Positions 26,512-34,889 of a stretch of DNA of 59,015 nt are shown piece after piece (the first letter of the stretch is position 1; each line of letters begins with the position of its first letter). Below the pieces are notes generated by a model that saw only the letters and a list, made by a program, of their open reading frames with translations, did no database searches and had not been told where the DNA came from. Made by a program: the position numbers and the translations under genes. This DNA is from JBEATZ01 sp041178545. Lineage in GTDB: Bacteria > Planctomycetota > UBA1135 > UBA2386. Location: positions 1 to 59,015 of the forward strand of contig JBEGVB010000012.1 of assembly GCA_041178545.1 (NCBI GenBank), given 5' to 3'.

Positions 26512-27886
26512 CCGCGTCCAGCAGCGCCGCGAGGTCGGCGCGCGTCGTGGCGGGCTGCACCAGGGTCGTCCGCAGGAACACGCCTTTCGGCAGCGTGGTC
26601 TGGACGAGGTAGAAGTCTCCGTCGGCACGCAGCGCGGTTCGCACCCGCTGCTGGTGCGCATCGAGGTCCGAGCCGTCGCCGGGCAGGTGCCGGAAGCACA
26701 CGATGTTGGCCTCGGGCTCGGTTGCGACCTCGAAGTCGGGGGCTGCGCGGAGCATGGCGACGAGCTCGGCGGTGACCTCCATGCAGCGGTCGACGAACTG
26801 CTCGAAGCACTGCTCGCCGAACACGGCAAGGCTGGTGTACAGGGTCGCTCCCAGCGCACGCTTGGTGCACTCCACCGTGCGTTGGCCGCGGTTCCACCAC
26901 TCGGCGTCGGCGCGCGCGTGGAACAGGTAGCTCGCCTCCTGGGCAAAGGTGCGGAAGGAGTCCTGCGCCCTGCGGAACAGCACGGCTGTCACGAGCGCCG
27001 GCTGCATCATCATCTTGTGGGCGTCCCAGACCACGGAGTCGGCGCGCTCGGTGCCGCGCAGCAGCCTGCGGTGGCGCGCACTGAGCGCGAACGACGCGCC
27101 ATGGGCACCGTCGACGTGCAGCCAGATGCCGTGCTGCTCGCAGAAGTCCGCGATCTCGTCGACCGGGTCGAAGGACCCCGTTGCCGTGCTGCATGCGCTG
27201 GCCACCACGGCCACCACCCTGCGTCCCGACTCCTCCGCGGTGCGCACCGCCCGCGGCAGTTCCTCGGGCCGCATGCGGTAGCGGGAGTCGACACCCACCT
27301 GCACGACCCCGTCCTGCCCCATCCCCATCAGGCTCGCCGCCCTGGCGATGCAGTAGTGGGACTGGCTGGATGCGAGGATGCAGCCGTTGGTCACCTCGGT
27401 CCCCAGCCTGGCGCCGAGGTGCCTGCGGGCCGCGTGCAGAGCAGTCAGGTTGCCGATCGACCCGCCGTGGGTGAGCACGCCGTCGGCACCCTGGGGCATG
27501 CCGAGCCTTCGCACCATCCACTCGACCACCCGTTGTTCCATCATGGTCTGCAACGGGCCCATCTCGTAGACAGCCATCCCGTTGTTGAGCAGTGCGCCGA
27601 GCAGCTCGGTCAGCGCTGCGACCGGCAGGACCGGGTTCACCTGGTGGCCCACGTAGCGCGGGTGGTGCAGCTGGTTGGAGCGTGACAGCAACTGCCGCCA
27701 CAGCCCGGCTGCCGTCGCACCGGTCGTCCCCACGGGTGGGCAGTCTGCAAGCGCAACTGCTGGGTCCACCCAGGACAGCACCTTGCCCTCGCCGCGGTGC
27801 ACGCTCCCCAGGTGGTCCGCGAGCAGGTCCACGAGCTGGTGCCCCTGGGTCCGGAACGCAGCGGGGTCGAAGGCACGGTCGAGCAT
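26471..27886 (-). CDS. PLP-dependent (group II) amino-acid decarboxylase
   Basis: 471 residues, the typical length of the group II decarboxylase family. Motifs: HPRYVGHQVNPVLPVAALTELLGALLNNGM near the start, GGSIGNLTALHAAR (cofactor phosphate site), ASSQSHYCIARAASLMG, the HVDGAHGA strand carrying the aspartate that pairs with the pyridine nitrogen, and the Schiff-base lysine K291 in WDAHKMMM. It decarboxylates an amino acid (aromatic amino acids, glutamate or diaminobutyrate in relatives), and may also act like a cysteine-sulfinate-type enzyme; specificity cannot be told. Starts 6 bases after a TACAAC sequence. Its 3' end overlaps the hydrolase gene. Confidence 0.92.
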   Translation of the reverse strand: MLDRAFDPAAFRTQGHQLVDLLADHLGSVHRGEGKVLSWVDPAVALADCPPVGTTGATAAGLWRQLLSRSNQLHHPRYVGHQVNPVLPVAALTELLGALLNNGMAVYEMGPLQTMMEQRVVEWMVRRLGMPQGADGVLTHGGSIGNLTALHAARRHLGARLGTEVTNGCILASSQSHYCIARAASLMGMGQDGVVQVGVDSRYRMRPEELPRAVRTAEESGRRVVAVVASACSTATGSFDPVDEIADFCEQHGIWLHVDGAHGASFALSARHRRLLRGTERADSVVWDAHKMMMQPALVTAVLFRRAQDSFRTFAQEASYLFHARADAEWWNRGQRTVECTKRALGATLYTSLAVFGEQCFEQFVDRCMEVTAELVAMLRAAPDFEVATEPEANIVCFRHLPGDGSDLDAHQQRVRTALRADGDFYLVQTTLPKGVFLRTTLVQPATTRADLAALLDAVRAAAARTRASTP

Positions 27887-27940
27887 GGTGCCGTTGTAGG
27901 TGGCGGCACGTGGGCCGCCAAGCGCTTCAGCAGCCCCTGC

Positions 27941-28690
27941 TCAGGCGACCTCGGCCTCGTCGCGCCGGCGCGCAGTGTCCAGCAGCAGCTCGGTCGTGTT
28001 GATGCTGATGCGGAGCTCGAGCTTGCTCTGCTCGCCGTCCACGAAGCTGAACATGGCGTCCTCGAGCGCGAAGATGCGCTGGAAGAGCTCGCGGACCTGG
28101 TGGGACAGGGCGTCCCGCAGGTCGTCCACGCTCACGAGCTGGGCCTTGGTCAGTGCGAACCCGATCGGTCCCTCGCGCGGGTCGAACGTGCTCAGGAAGT
28201 CCTGCAACCGATCGGGCCGGATGTGGTTCCTTGCCACGAGGATGGACCCGAGCAGGAGTTCCTGCCGCTGCGGCGTGCACGCCGTGTGCACGACGGCCCC
28301 GTCCTGGAACTCCACCACGTAGGAAATGCTCTTGGCCACCACGCGCAGGGTGCCCGACTTGCGGTGCAGGCTGAGCATGCTGATGACGTCGGGGAGGGAG
28401 ATCGACCGGGAGCTGCCTCGCAGGCTGGCGGTGGACTGGGTCGCGGGTCCACCTGATGCGGAGACCCCGAGGATCTGGAGCATCCGGGAGAGGTGGGAGT
28501 TGGCCTGGGCCTGCCGGCTGCGCAGTTCGCCGAGGCACCTGGCGAGCTCCTCGACGGGCACGTCCTTGGTCTCGTTGGTCAGCAGCTGTTTCACGCGGGC
28601 CAGGAACGCGTCCGACTGCTGCACCATGTCCCCGAGGCGCACGGCGAGCCCGTAGGCGCTCAGCTGGGTCTGTGGGTTGAGTGCGCTCAT
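27941..28690 (-). CDS. DUF4388 (PATAN-like) domain protein
   Basis: 249 residues from the ATG at 28690 (AGGA 4 bases upstream). Residues 1-75 are helical. Residues about 90-245 form a DUF4388 domain: SISLPDVISMLSLHRKSGTLRV, then EFQDGAVVHTACTP, LLGSILVARNHI, LSHQVRELFQRIFALEDAMFSFVDGE. DUF4388/PATAN domains are found fused to response regulators and gliding or pilus control proteins in deltaproteobacteria and planctomycetes, where they act as protein-interaction modules in signalling. There is no receiver domain or HTH here, so it is likely an adaptor. A TATTCT -10 candidate is at 28755-28750. Confidence 0.85.
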   Translation of the reverse strand: MSALNPQTQLSAYGLAVRLGDMVQQSDAFLARVKQLLTNETKDVPVEELARCLGELRSRQAQANSHLSRMLQILGVSASGGPATQSTASLRGSSRSISLPDVISMLSLHRKSGTLRVVAKSISYVVEFQDGAVVHTACTPQRQELLLGSILVARNHIRPDRLQDFLSTFDPREGPIGFALTKAQLVSVDDLRDALSHQVRELFQRIFALEDAMFSFVDGEQSKLELRISINTTELLLDTARRRDEAEVA

Positions 28691-28761
28691 GACGTCCTGC
28701 GGCTTCCCCTCGCAAGCCGCATCGGCGGTTCGAGGGGTGCTGCAGGAGGAGAATAGCTCGC

Positions 28762-29631
28762 TCAGGACGGCTTGCGGCGCGGACGGTCGAAGTCCTCGAC
28801 GCGCAGTTCCGCCCCGAGGCTGATCTGCACCAGGCGGACCTTCCGCTGCAGCACCCTCTTGCCGTTGGCATCGAGTCTGTAGTGCACGAGCATGCGCGGC
28901 AGCAGGGCGGGTCCCTGCCGCTCGTGGTCCTCCAGCCGGAGGAACTCGCCTCGCGCTGCATCCGGCTTGCCGTCGGCGTCCAGTGGGCGTGCCTCGACGG
29001 CCACCACGCGGCCAGTGTCCCGGTGCACGAAGACGCGGGCGGCGACGGCAACCGCCTCGCCCTCCTGCTCCAGCAGCGGGAACGAGCCGATCCTGCCGCT
29101 GGCCACGAGGCAAGGCACGGGGTCGGTCCTGCCCACCTGCAGTACCTCCTCGGTCACTGCGCCCGCGGACTCGAGTGTCCGCAGCACCGCGCCCGGGTCC
29201 ATGAAGCGCAGCAGTTGGCGGGCGAGCTTGGTGTCGCGCTGCGCGGCCTTGAGGCTCTCCGCGAGGTCGCGTGCGCTCAGGTCGCGGGCCTCGCCCTGGA
29301 ACAGCTCCCAGTACCCGTCACGGTCGCAGCCGCGCTCGATCGGTTGGCCTGCGTCGACCACGCTGTAGCGGATCAACGGTCGCGCGACCTTCGCACCTTC
29401 GGGTTGCCACTCGCGGAACATCGAGCGGAGCTCCGCCTGTCCCCGCTGGCTGGCGTCCGCTGCGGCCTCTTCGATCGAGAGGTCCGCACGGAAGGACTCC
29501 ATCCGCTTCGGCCTGCCGTCCGGGTAGTGCACGGCGTCGACGCGCTCGGAGAGGCGCTGCAGGTCGGTCGCAGGCTTCGGGTCCTGGGCCAGGAGCGCGA
29601 GCAGGGCGGGCAGCAGCAGTGTGGCAGGCAT
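28762..29631 (-). CDS. Exported hypothetical protein, LolA-like fold suspected
   Basis: 289 residues with a short signal peptide (MPATLLLPALLALLAQ). The sequence alternates amphipathic helices (LSIEEAAADASQRGQAELRSMF, SARDLAESLKAAQRDTKLARQLLRFM) with strands (RVFVHRDTGRVVAVEARPLD, VHYRLDANGKRVLQRKVRLVQI), a pattern resembling periplasmic lipoprotein-carrier (LolA/outer-membrane lipoprotein-sorting) folds. I could not confirm the family. A TAACCT -10 sits 7 bases before the ATG with no Shine-Dalgarno. It is monocistronic by spacing, 47 bases after the neighbouring secreted protein gene's stop. Confidence 0.7.
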   Translation of the reverse strand: MPATLLLPALLALLAQDPKPATDLQRLSERVDAVHYPDGRPKRMESFRADLSIEEAAADASQRGQAELRSMFREWQPEGAKVARPLIRYSVVDAGQPIERGCDRDGYWELFQGEARDLSARDLAESLKAAQRDTKLARQLLRFMDPGAVLRTLESAGAVTEEVLQVGRTDPVPCLVASGRIGSFPLLEQEGEAVAVAARVFVHRDTGRVVAVEARPLDADGKPDAARGEFLRLEDHERQGPALLPRMLVHYRLDANGKRVLQRKVRLVQISLGAELRVEDFDRPRRKPS

Positions 29632-29638
29632 TGCCCGC

Positions 29639-29644
29639 AGGTTA
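29639..29644 (-). promoter_or_regulatory. -10 hexamer TAACCT, 7 bases from start codon
   Basis: Minus-strand TAACCT with a 7-base gap to the ATG at 29631; predicted leaderless start. Confidence 0.5.
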
Positions 29645-29678
29645 GCGGTCCGGGGCCAGCTTGTCCCGCCGACGGTGG

Positions 29679-30764
29679 TCAGGGGAACACGCCCTCGAGC
29701 TGCACCACCGGCGAGAACGAGCCGGCCGTGCCGATGAACCAGCCGGTGCTGCTGCGGAAGGCCGCCATCACCTTGGTGGTGGGCGGGGTGCTGCTGCCGA
29801 CGCGGATCGCGAGGGCGTTCGAGGTGACGGCGCTGGAGAAGTTGCCGCTCGAGGGCAACCCCAGGGCCTGCGTCACGCAGGGGATGCCGGCGATCGCGGG
29901 CAGCGCGGGGATCGTCCAGTTCACGCCGGGGAAGGCACCTGCTGTCGCCACGGCGACCTGCGAGGTGAAGGTGCCGAGGAAGTTGGTGCAGCCCGTCATG
30001 CCGAGGAAGGACAGGTCCTGCTGCTGGCGGTCGAGGGCCAGGCCCACGAGGGCGGAGGCGAACGAGCCGGGGACCGTCTCGGTGAGCGTGTTGGCGATCA
30101 CGCCGCCCACGATGGCAGTGGTTGCCGATGCCCCGAGGACCATCCCTGCACCCGTGGCCGGGACCGTGCAGCCCGCGGTGTCCACCGCGGCCACGATGCC
30201 CTCGGTGGTCGAGGTGCGGAACTGCACCGCGTCGATGCGGTAGAGGCCCGGCACGGCCGCGGTGTCCGCGGTCTCGACCAGGAGCAGCAGGTTGCCGAGC
30301 GTCCCGTTGTAGACCAAGGGTGTCGTGAAGGGGATTTGGATCGAGAACGGTGCCGGTGCCACGGCGAGCGGTTGCTGGGCCGGGAGGCTGACCGGGCCCT
30401 GGAACACCACGGTGCCCGTTGCCGCGCCGATGTTGGTCGCAAGGTCCGCGACCATGGTGGCCGCTGCCTGGGTGACGACGTAGGCGGTGACGCGGTAGTT
30501 CTTGGTGTGCGCGATCTGCGTCTGGCTTGCAGACACCTGGCTCGGCCGGAAGCGCATGCCGAGCAGCAGCCCCTGGCCGAGCGTGACCTGGTCGGCGTCC
30601 ATCAGCACCTGGATGGCGCCGTCGGCGCGCCCGAACGGGTAGGTGTAGACCAGTGGTCCCTCGACGAAGTCCATGCCGGACGGCACGACCTTCGTCTGCT
30701 GGGCAGGCAGCGTCGTGGCAAGGGCGGCACAGAGGGAGGAGGCGAGTGTGGCCAGGGTGCGCAT
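29679..30764 (-). CDS. Secreted beta-rich protein of unknown function
   Basis: 361 residues with a signal peptide (MRTLATLASSLCAALATTLPAQ). Like the protein at 278-1969, it is rich in T, A, V and G with few charges, and organised as short strands (YRVTAYVVTQAAATM, GLYRIDAVQFRTSTT), consistent with an extracellular beta-sandwich. Two widely spaced cysteines (FLGMTGCTNFLG and AGIPCVTQAL) may form a disulfide, similar to the FGMPGC segment of the first gene. The C-terminus is SFSPVVQLEGVFP. There are no catalytic motifs. TAGCAT 21 bases upstream of the ATG may be its -10. Possibly a surface-layer or adhesion component. Confidence 0.7.
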   Translation of the reverse strand: MRTLATLASSLCAALATTLPAQQTKVVPSGMDFVEGPLVYTYPFGRADGAIQVLMDADQVTLGQGLLLGMRFRPSQVSASQTQIAHTKNYRVTAYVVTQAAATMVADLATNIGAATGTVVFQGPVSLPAQQPLAVAPAPFSIQIPFTTPLVYNGTLGNLLLLVETADTAAVPGLYRIDAVQFRTSTTEGIVAAVDTAGCTVPATGAGMVLGASATTAIVGGVIANTLTETVPGSFASALVGLALDRQQQDLSFLGMTGCTNFLGTFTSQVAVATAGAFPGVNWTIPALPAIAGIPCVTQALGLPSSGNFSSAVTSNALAIRVGSSTPPTTKVMAAFRSSTGWFIGTAGSFSPVVQLEGVFP

Positions 30765-30836
30765 GGGTGGCTCAGGTGTTCGACCATGCTAGGTGCACCT
30801 GCAGGGCTGACAATGCCCGCCGGTTCCCCGGCCGCA

Positions 30837-31658
30837 TCAGGCCAGCAACAAGCCTGTCCCGGCTGCGAGTGCGAGGACCACGGGCACGAGAGCCCTCGGC
30901 AGGCCGAGTGCCCGCAGCCGGTGCGGCAGGTGCCGGTGGTCGCCGACCCAGGGCGGTTGCCCGACAGCAAGACGCACGACAACCACCTGGGCGAAGTCGA
31001 GGAGCGGGACGAGGGCCGGGAGCGCAACCGCGGCGGAGAGCGGCGTCCGTTGCAGGCTCCATGCCGCAAGCAAGGTTCCCGCTGCAAGAGCGCCTGCATC
31101 GCCAAGGAACATGCGGGGTCGCGGCCAGTTCCATGGCAGTGCCCCGACCAGTGCCCAACCGGCCAGCGCCGCGGCTGGCTCGGTGCCGTGGAAACCGAGC
31201 AGGGCGATGGCAGTGAGCAGCAGGCAGACGCCGTCCATGCAGTCGAGGAAGTTGAGCGCATTGGTGACGACGAAGGCGAAGGCGAACACGAGCAGGAACG
31301 CGACGGGGCGCGCTGAGGGCTCGGCCACGGTGCCGAGTGCCACCAGCACCGAGGCTGCTGCGAGGCACGCTGCCTTGGTGCGCCAGCCCAGTCCGCGGCC
31401 TTGCTGCTTGCCGTGGTCGTCGAGCAACCCGCACCCGAGCGCGAGCGCGACGGCGGCCGCGGAGCATGCATCCGGTGCTGCGACCAGCAGGAACGGTGCG
31501 AGTGCAGCGCCTGCGAGCGGCATGGCCGCCGCATGGTCCTTCCTGCCTGCGTCGGGTTGGTCCAGCGGCACCAGCCATGGCCAGCGCCTCCTGCCTGCGA
31601 CGAGCAGTCCCACCAGTGCGCATGCGAGCGGCGCCGCGAGCCAGGGGTGCTGCATCAC
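30837..31658 (-). CDS. Polyprenyl-phosphate sugar-1-phosphate transferase (WecA/MraY superfamily)
   Basis: 273 residues, about ten hydrophobic helices, somewhat shorter than typical WecA (about 340-360). Superfamily motifs are present: MPLAGA in the first loop, LDDHGK (metal/nucleotide aspartates), NALNFLDCMDGV (NxxNxxDGxxG-like), PRMFLGDAGAL (FxGDxG) and the cytoplasmic His motif GDHRHLPHRL. It transfers a sugar-1-phosphate, commonly GlcNAc-1-P, to a C55 lipid phosphate, the first step of a surface polysaccharide. The ATG overlaps the nadD stop by 4 bases; last gene of the hisS-nadD unit. Confidence 0.85.
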   Translation of the reverse strand: MMQHPWLAAPLACALVGLLVAGRRRWPWLVPLDQPDAGRKDHAAAMPLAGAALAPFLLVAAPDACSAAAVALALGCGLLDDHGKQQGRGLGWRTKAACLAAASVLVALGTVAEPSARPVAFLLVFAFAFVVTNALNFLDCMDGVCLLLTAIALLGFHGTEPAAALAGWALVGALPWNWPRPRMFLGDAGALAAGTLLAAWSLQRTPLSAAVALPALVPLLDFAQVVVVRLAVGQPPWVGDHRHLPHRLRALGLPRALVPVVLALAAGTGLLLA

Positions 31659-32245
31659 GTCCCGTACAGCCTGCGCGCGACCACGCGCTGTTCCACGAGC
31701 GGGTCCAGTTCGGCGAGTCCGCGTCCGCCCTGCGCGAGCTGCATGCGGATGGCGGTCGCGTTGACGGCATCGGGTTGCACGGCCAGCACTCGCTCAGGCT
31801 GGGGTGTTCCCGCTGCCGGGGCCGCTGCGCCCGCCCGCGGGAACACGGCGAGGTGGGCGAGTTGCAGGATGCGGTCCGCGCGCCGCCAGAGGTGGAAGGT
31901 GGGCAGGTTGTCGGAGCCGATCACGAGCCACAGCGGCCTGCCCGGGTGCTCGACGGCGAGTTGCTCGAGGGTCTCGACGGTGTAGGAGGCGCCGCCGCGG
32001 GCCACCTCGCGGTCGTCGACCCTCGCGCCGTGCACGTCGCGGAACGCGATCCGGCAGAGCTCGAGTCGCTCGGGTCCCGGTGCGGTGGCGCCCGTCTTCC
32101 ACGGATGGTCGCCTGCTGGCACGACGTGCAGTTCGTCCACGGGCAGCTGTTCGAGTGCCGCCCTGGCGATGCGGACGTGGGTGCGGTGGGGCGGGTCGAA
32201 CGCGCCGCCGAAGACGGCGATCCCGCTCGCGCCGCGCACGCTCAC
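31655..32245 (-). CDS. nadD: Nicotinate-nucleotide adenylyltransferase
   Basis: 196 residues. It starts with the nucleotidyltransferase motif VFGGAFDPPHRTHVRIA (GxFxPxHxGH-type; H24-like second His replaced by Thr-His), has the family ARGGASYTVETLEQL motif, LVIGSDNLPTFHLWR and a C-terminal VNATAIRMQLAQG in place of the usual ISSTxIR. It adenylates nicotinate mononucleotide in NAD synthesis, in the cytoplasm. The start overlaps the hisS stop by 4 bases and its stop overlaps the next gene's start by 4, so all three are coupled. The H-x-G-H to H-R-T-H change is seen in some NadD proteins. Confidence 0.9.
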   Translation of the reverse strand: MSVRGASGIAVFGGAFDPPHRTHVRIARAALEQLPVDELHVVPAGDHPWKTGATAPGPERLELCRIAFRDVHGARVDDREVARGGASYTVETLEQLAVEHPGRPLWLVIGSDNLPTFHLWRRADRILQLAHLAVFPRAGAAAPAAGTPQPERVLAVQPDAVNATAIRMQLAQGGRGLAELDPLVEQRVVARRLYGT

Positions 32246-33516
32246 GGCGCGAGCAGCTGCCGCAGGGCCTCCGGCAGTCCGTCGTCCACGGGCAGCGTCG
32301 CGTCGCGGCTGCGCGCGAGGTCGCGCACCTGCACGGTGCCCTTGGCGACTTCGTCCGGGCCGAGCACCACCATGAGTCGGATGCCGCGCCGGTCAGCGGC
32401 CTTGAACAGCGCCTTCAGCGACTTGTCCTCGAAGTCGGTGTCGCAGGAGATCCCGCCCCTGCGGAGCCGGTCCGTGAGCAGGAACGCGGCGTTGCGTTGC
32501 TCGTCGGTCACGGGGGCCACGAACACGTCGAGGTGCGGCGCGCGGGGCTCCAGCGCCGGGTGCTTCTGGACCTGTAACGCGAGCAGGGTGGGGGTGACGC
32601 CGATGGCGAAGCCCACGGCGCCCATCTGGGGCCCGCCCATGCCGGGGATCAGGCTGTCGTACCTGCCGCCGCCGCACACCGCGTCGCGTGCGCCGAGGTC
32701 GGGGCAACGCACCTCGAACACGAGGTGCGTGTAGTAGTCGAAGCCGCGCACGATGGCAGGGTCGCGCACCACCGGGACCTCGAGCTGCTGCAGCACGGCC
32801 ATGGTCTGCTCGAAGCGGTCGCGGCTCGCCTGGCCGAGGTGGTCCAGGAACTGCGGCGCCGCGTGGTTGGAGGGCTGGCAAGCGGGCACCTTGCAGTCGA
32901 GCATGCGGAACACGTTGCGCTCGAAGCGTCGGCGGCAGTCCTCGCACCGTTCGGCCAGCCGCGGCCCGAACCACTGGCGCAGCACCTCGCGGAAGGCATC
33001 GCGATCGGCTCCCTCGCCAATGCTGTTGCAGTGCACGCGGTAGTTCTTCAGGCCCATGGCCGCGAGGGCGCGGTGGGCCAGGAGGACCACTTCCACGTCG
33101 AGCAGCATGGAGTTGCTGCCGAGGGCCTCGACCCCCAGTTGGTAGAACTGGCGCGACCGACCCGCCTGGGGGCGCTCGAAGCGGAACATGGGGCCGCCGT
33201 ACCAGAACTTCTGGAAGGGGCGGGTCTTGTCGAGGCTGTGCTGCAGGTAGGAGCGCACCACAGGGGCCGTTCCCTCCGGCCGGAAGGTCACGTCCGTGTC
33301 CCCGCGCCGGACCGTGAACATCTCCTTCTCCACCACGTCGCTCTGGTCGCCCAGCGAGCGGACGAACAGGCTGGTCTCCTCGAAGAGCGGGGTCCGGATC
33401 TCGCGGTAGGCATGCTGGTCCATGACCGTCCGGAACGCGCCGAACAGGTGTTCGTAGGCGGGCAGGGCCTCGGGCAGCAGGTCTTCGGTACCGCGCGGAC
33501 AGCTCAGTCGGGCCAT
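32242..33516 (-). CDS. hisS: Histidyl-tRNA synthetase
   Basis: 424 residues from the ATG at 33516 (MARLSCPRGTEDLLP), the family's usual start; the longer frame upstream has no conserved content. Class II motif 2 is FQKFWYGGPMFRFERPQAGRSRQFYQLGVE, the histidine-A motif is RGFDYYTHLVFEV, and GGGRYDSLIPGMGGPQMGAVGFAIG is motif 3 and the signature loop. The C-terminal anticodon-binding domain (about 325-424) is complete. A TAGGCT hexamer ends 10 bases before the start codon and no Shine-Dalgarno is seen. Operon with nadD and the glycosyl-phosphate transferase gene. Confidence 0.97.
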   Translation of the reverse strand: MARLSCPRGTEDLLPEALPAYEHLFGAFRTVMDQHAYREIRTPLFEETSLFVRSLGDQSDVVEKEMFTVRRGDTDVTFRPEGTAPVVRSYLQHSLDKTRPFQKFWYGGPMFRFERPQAGRSRQFYQLGVEALGSNSMLLDVEVVLLAHRALAAMGLKNYRVHCNSIGEGADRDAFREVLRQWFGPRLAERCEDCRRRFERNVFRMLDCKVPACQPSNHAAPQFLDHLGQASRDRFEQTMAVLQQLEVPVVRDPAIVRGFDYYTHLVFEVRCPDLGARDAVCGGGRYDSLIPGMGGPQMGAVGFAIGVTPTLLALQVQKHPALEPRAPHLDVFVAPVTDEQRNAAFLLTDRLRRGGISCDTDFEDKSLKALFKAADRRGIRLMVVLGPDEVAKGTVQVRDLARSRDATLPVDDGLPEALRQLLAP

Positions 33517-33526
33517 GGGGCGGCGG

Positions 33527-33532
33527 AGCCTA
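33527..33532 (-). promoter_or_regulatory. -10 hexamer TAGGCT, 10 bases from hisS start
   Basis: Minus-strand TAGGCT; implies a leader of about 3 bases for the hisS-nadD operon. Confidence 0.4.
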
Positions 33533-33649
33533 CGCACGGCCTCCGGTCCGTGCCGCTGTGCACCGGAAAAACCTGGTTGCCGGCGTGGGGGTCGGTCGGT
33601 AGGTTTCTGCACTCCCGGCTTCTCTCCCCGGACCCGGTTCCCAGACCCC

Positions 33650-33655
33650 TACCCT
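33650..33655 (+). promoter_or_regulatory. -10 hexamer TACCCT, 7 bases from start codon
   Basis: TACCCT followed by GCATCCC and then the ATG at 33663; predicted leaderless start of the small lipoprotein gene. Confidence 0.5.
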
Positions 33656-33662
33656 GCATCCC

Positions 33663-34025
33663 ATGCGCAAGTTCGTCCTGGTTGCGTCCTTCTCCCTCCT
33701 GGTGCTGCCGTTCACCGCGTGCAACTCCACGAATGGCAACTCGGTGTCCACCGATGACATCGCGAGCATGGACTCGGACTTCGAGTCCGAGGTTCGTTCG
33801 CGCGAGCGCGAGCGCCGCACCGCCGGCCGCGCCAATGCCTTCGGCCGTAGCCTGACCCGCATCACCAACTTCGTCGACAAGTACTTCTGGAACTACGACG
33901 TCAACGACCCGTACGTGAACCAGCCCACCCGCGTCGGCACCCTGCGCCACACGGGCCGTTTCGTGATCGACACCGTCACTGCGGTGCCGTTCGTCGACCA
34001 GATCCCGGGCGTCAACACTCTCTGA
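33663..34025 (+). CDS. Small lipoprotein of unknown function
   Basis: 120 residues. The lipoprotein signal ends in LPFTAC (C20). A Ser/Asp-rich linker and a highly charged segment (ESEVRSRERERRTAGRANAFGRSLTRI) follow, then an aromatic region (FVDKYFWNYDVNDPYVNQPTR) and a hydrophobic C-terminus (FVIDTVTAVPFVDQIPGVNTL). The tail reads like repeated short proline-bounded strands. I do not recognise the family. It is monocistronic with a putative leaderless start and paired hairpins behind it. Likely an envelope-anchored structural protein. Confidence 0.75.
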   Translation: MRKFVLVASFSLLVLPFTACNSTNGNSVSTDDIASMDSDFESEVRSRERERRTAGRANAFGRSLTRITNFVDKYFWNYDVNDPYVNQPTRVGTLRHTGRFVIDTVTAVPFVDQIPGVNTL

Positions 34026-34054
34026 TCCCGACTCCCTGACCCGCGTGGCGTGAC

Positions 34055-34078
34055 GGTGCCCTGCAAAGATGCAGGCAC
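34055..34078 (+). terminator. Hairpin after the small lipoprotein
   Basis: GGTGCCCTGCA/TGCAGGCAC stem with one bulge and loop AAGA, about 30 bases past the stop. Confidence 0.4.
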
Positions 34079-34097
34079 TCTTGCGGCGCTAGAACCA

Positions 34098-34130
34098 CGG
34101 CAACCCACGAGACTTCTCGCGAGGTTGCCG
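34098..34130. terminator. Two-part hairpin between convergent genes
   Basis: CGGCAACC (34098-34105) pairs with GGTTGCCG (34123-34130); inner stem CGAGA/TCTCG. It is followed by TTGTCGTT on the plus strand. Probably ends both the lipoprotein and rsmG transcripts. Confidence 0.6.
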
Positions 34131-34159
34131 TTGTCGTTGGTGGGGCGTTGCTCCGGGTC

Positions 34160-34822
34160 TCAGCGTCCACCGCGGCGCACGTAGGACGCCAGCTTGCGCG
34201 TCCGCGCTGCCGGCTCCGGCAGGCGGTAGGTGACCACCCGCTCCAGCGTCAGGTTCTCCAGCCGTTCTGGCGCCTCCAACTCGGCGTCCAGCCAGAGCAC
34301 GAGGTGCCCTCCTGGCGCGAGCAGGGGGACCGCGACCTCGGCCATGGCCTGCGGTGTCCCGACGGCGCGTGCGGTGACCACGTCGAAGGCGCGCCGGAAC
34401 TCGCGTCGCAGGCCCGGGGCCTGGGCTGCGTCCAGCTGCAGCGTCTCGATGCCGCCGATGCGCGCGGTGAGGAGGCAGGTGCCGATGGCCCGGATCTTCT
34501 TGCCGGTCCGGTCCATCAGCAGCGCCGAGGCCCGCGGGTGCAGGGCGGCGACGGCCACGCCGGGGAAGCCGTTGCCGGTGCCGACGTCGACGAGGTTGCG
34601 GGGGTGCAGGCCGAGGAGGTCGAAGGCAATGCTGTCGAGCACGTGCAGCACCACCGCAGCCTCGCGGTCGCGGATGGCGGTCAGGTTGATGTGCTCGTTG
34701 ACCGTGAGCATCGCGTCCAGGTAGCGGAGCAGGCTCTCTGCAGCATCGGGGTTGAGGTCGACGCCAAGTTCCTTCGCCTTTGCGACAAGAGAGTTGGGGC
34801 AGGTGGGCTGTGCTTCGCTCAT
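34160..34822 (-). CDS. rsmG: 16S rRNA (guanine-527-N7) methyltransferase
   Basis: 220 residues from the ATG at 34822 (MSEAQPTCPN); a longer form from 34879 is possible but lacks conserved content. The SAM-binding Rossmann region VDVGTGNGFPGVAVAALHP is the RsmG form of motif I, preceded by NEHINLTAIRDREAAVVLHVLDSIA, which is characteristic of the family. TARAVGTPQAMAEVAVPLLAPGGHLVLW is the later strand set. It methylates G527 of 16S rRNA. It sits alone, not next to mnmG or parAB as in many bacteria. Confidence 0.95.
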   Translation of the reverse strand: MSEAQPTCPNSLVAKAKELGVDLNPDAAESLLRYLDAMLTVNEHINLTAIRDREAAVVLHVLDSIAFDLLGLHPRNLVDVGTGNGFPGVAVAALHPRASALLMDRTGKKIRAIGTCLLTARIGGIETLQLDAAQAPGLRREFRRAFDVVTARAVGTPQAMAEVAVPLLAPGGHLVLWLDAELEAPERLENLTLERVVTYRLPEPAARTRKLASYVRRGGR

Positions 34823-34889
34823 CGGGAACGATCTCGGGCAAGGGATCGTGCACCACACGGTGCCGCGGGCAAGCACCAATCCCGGCCGT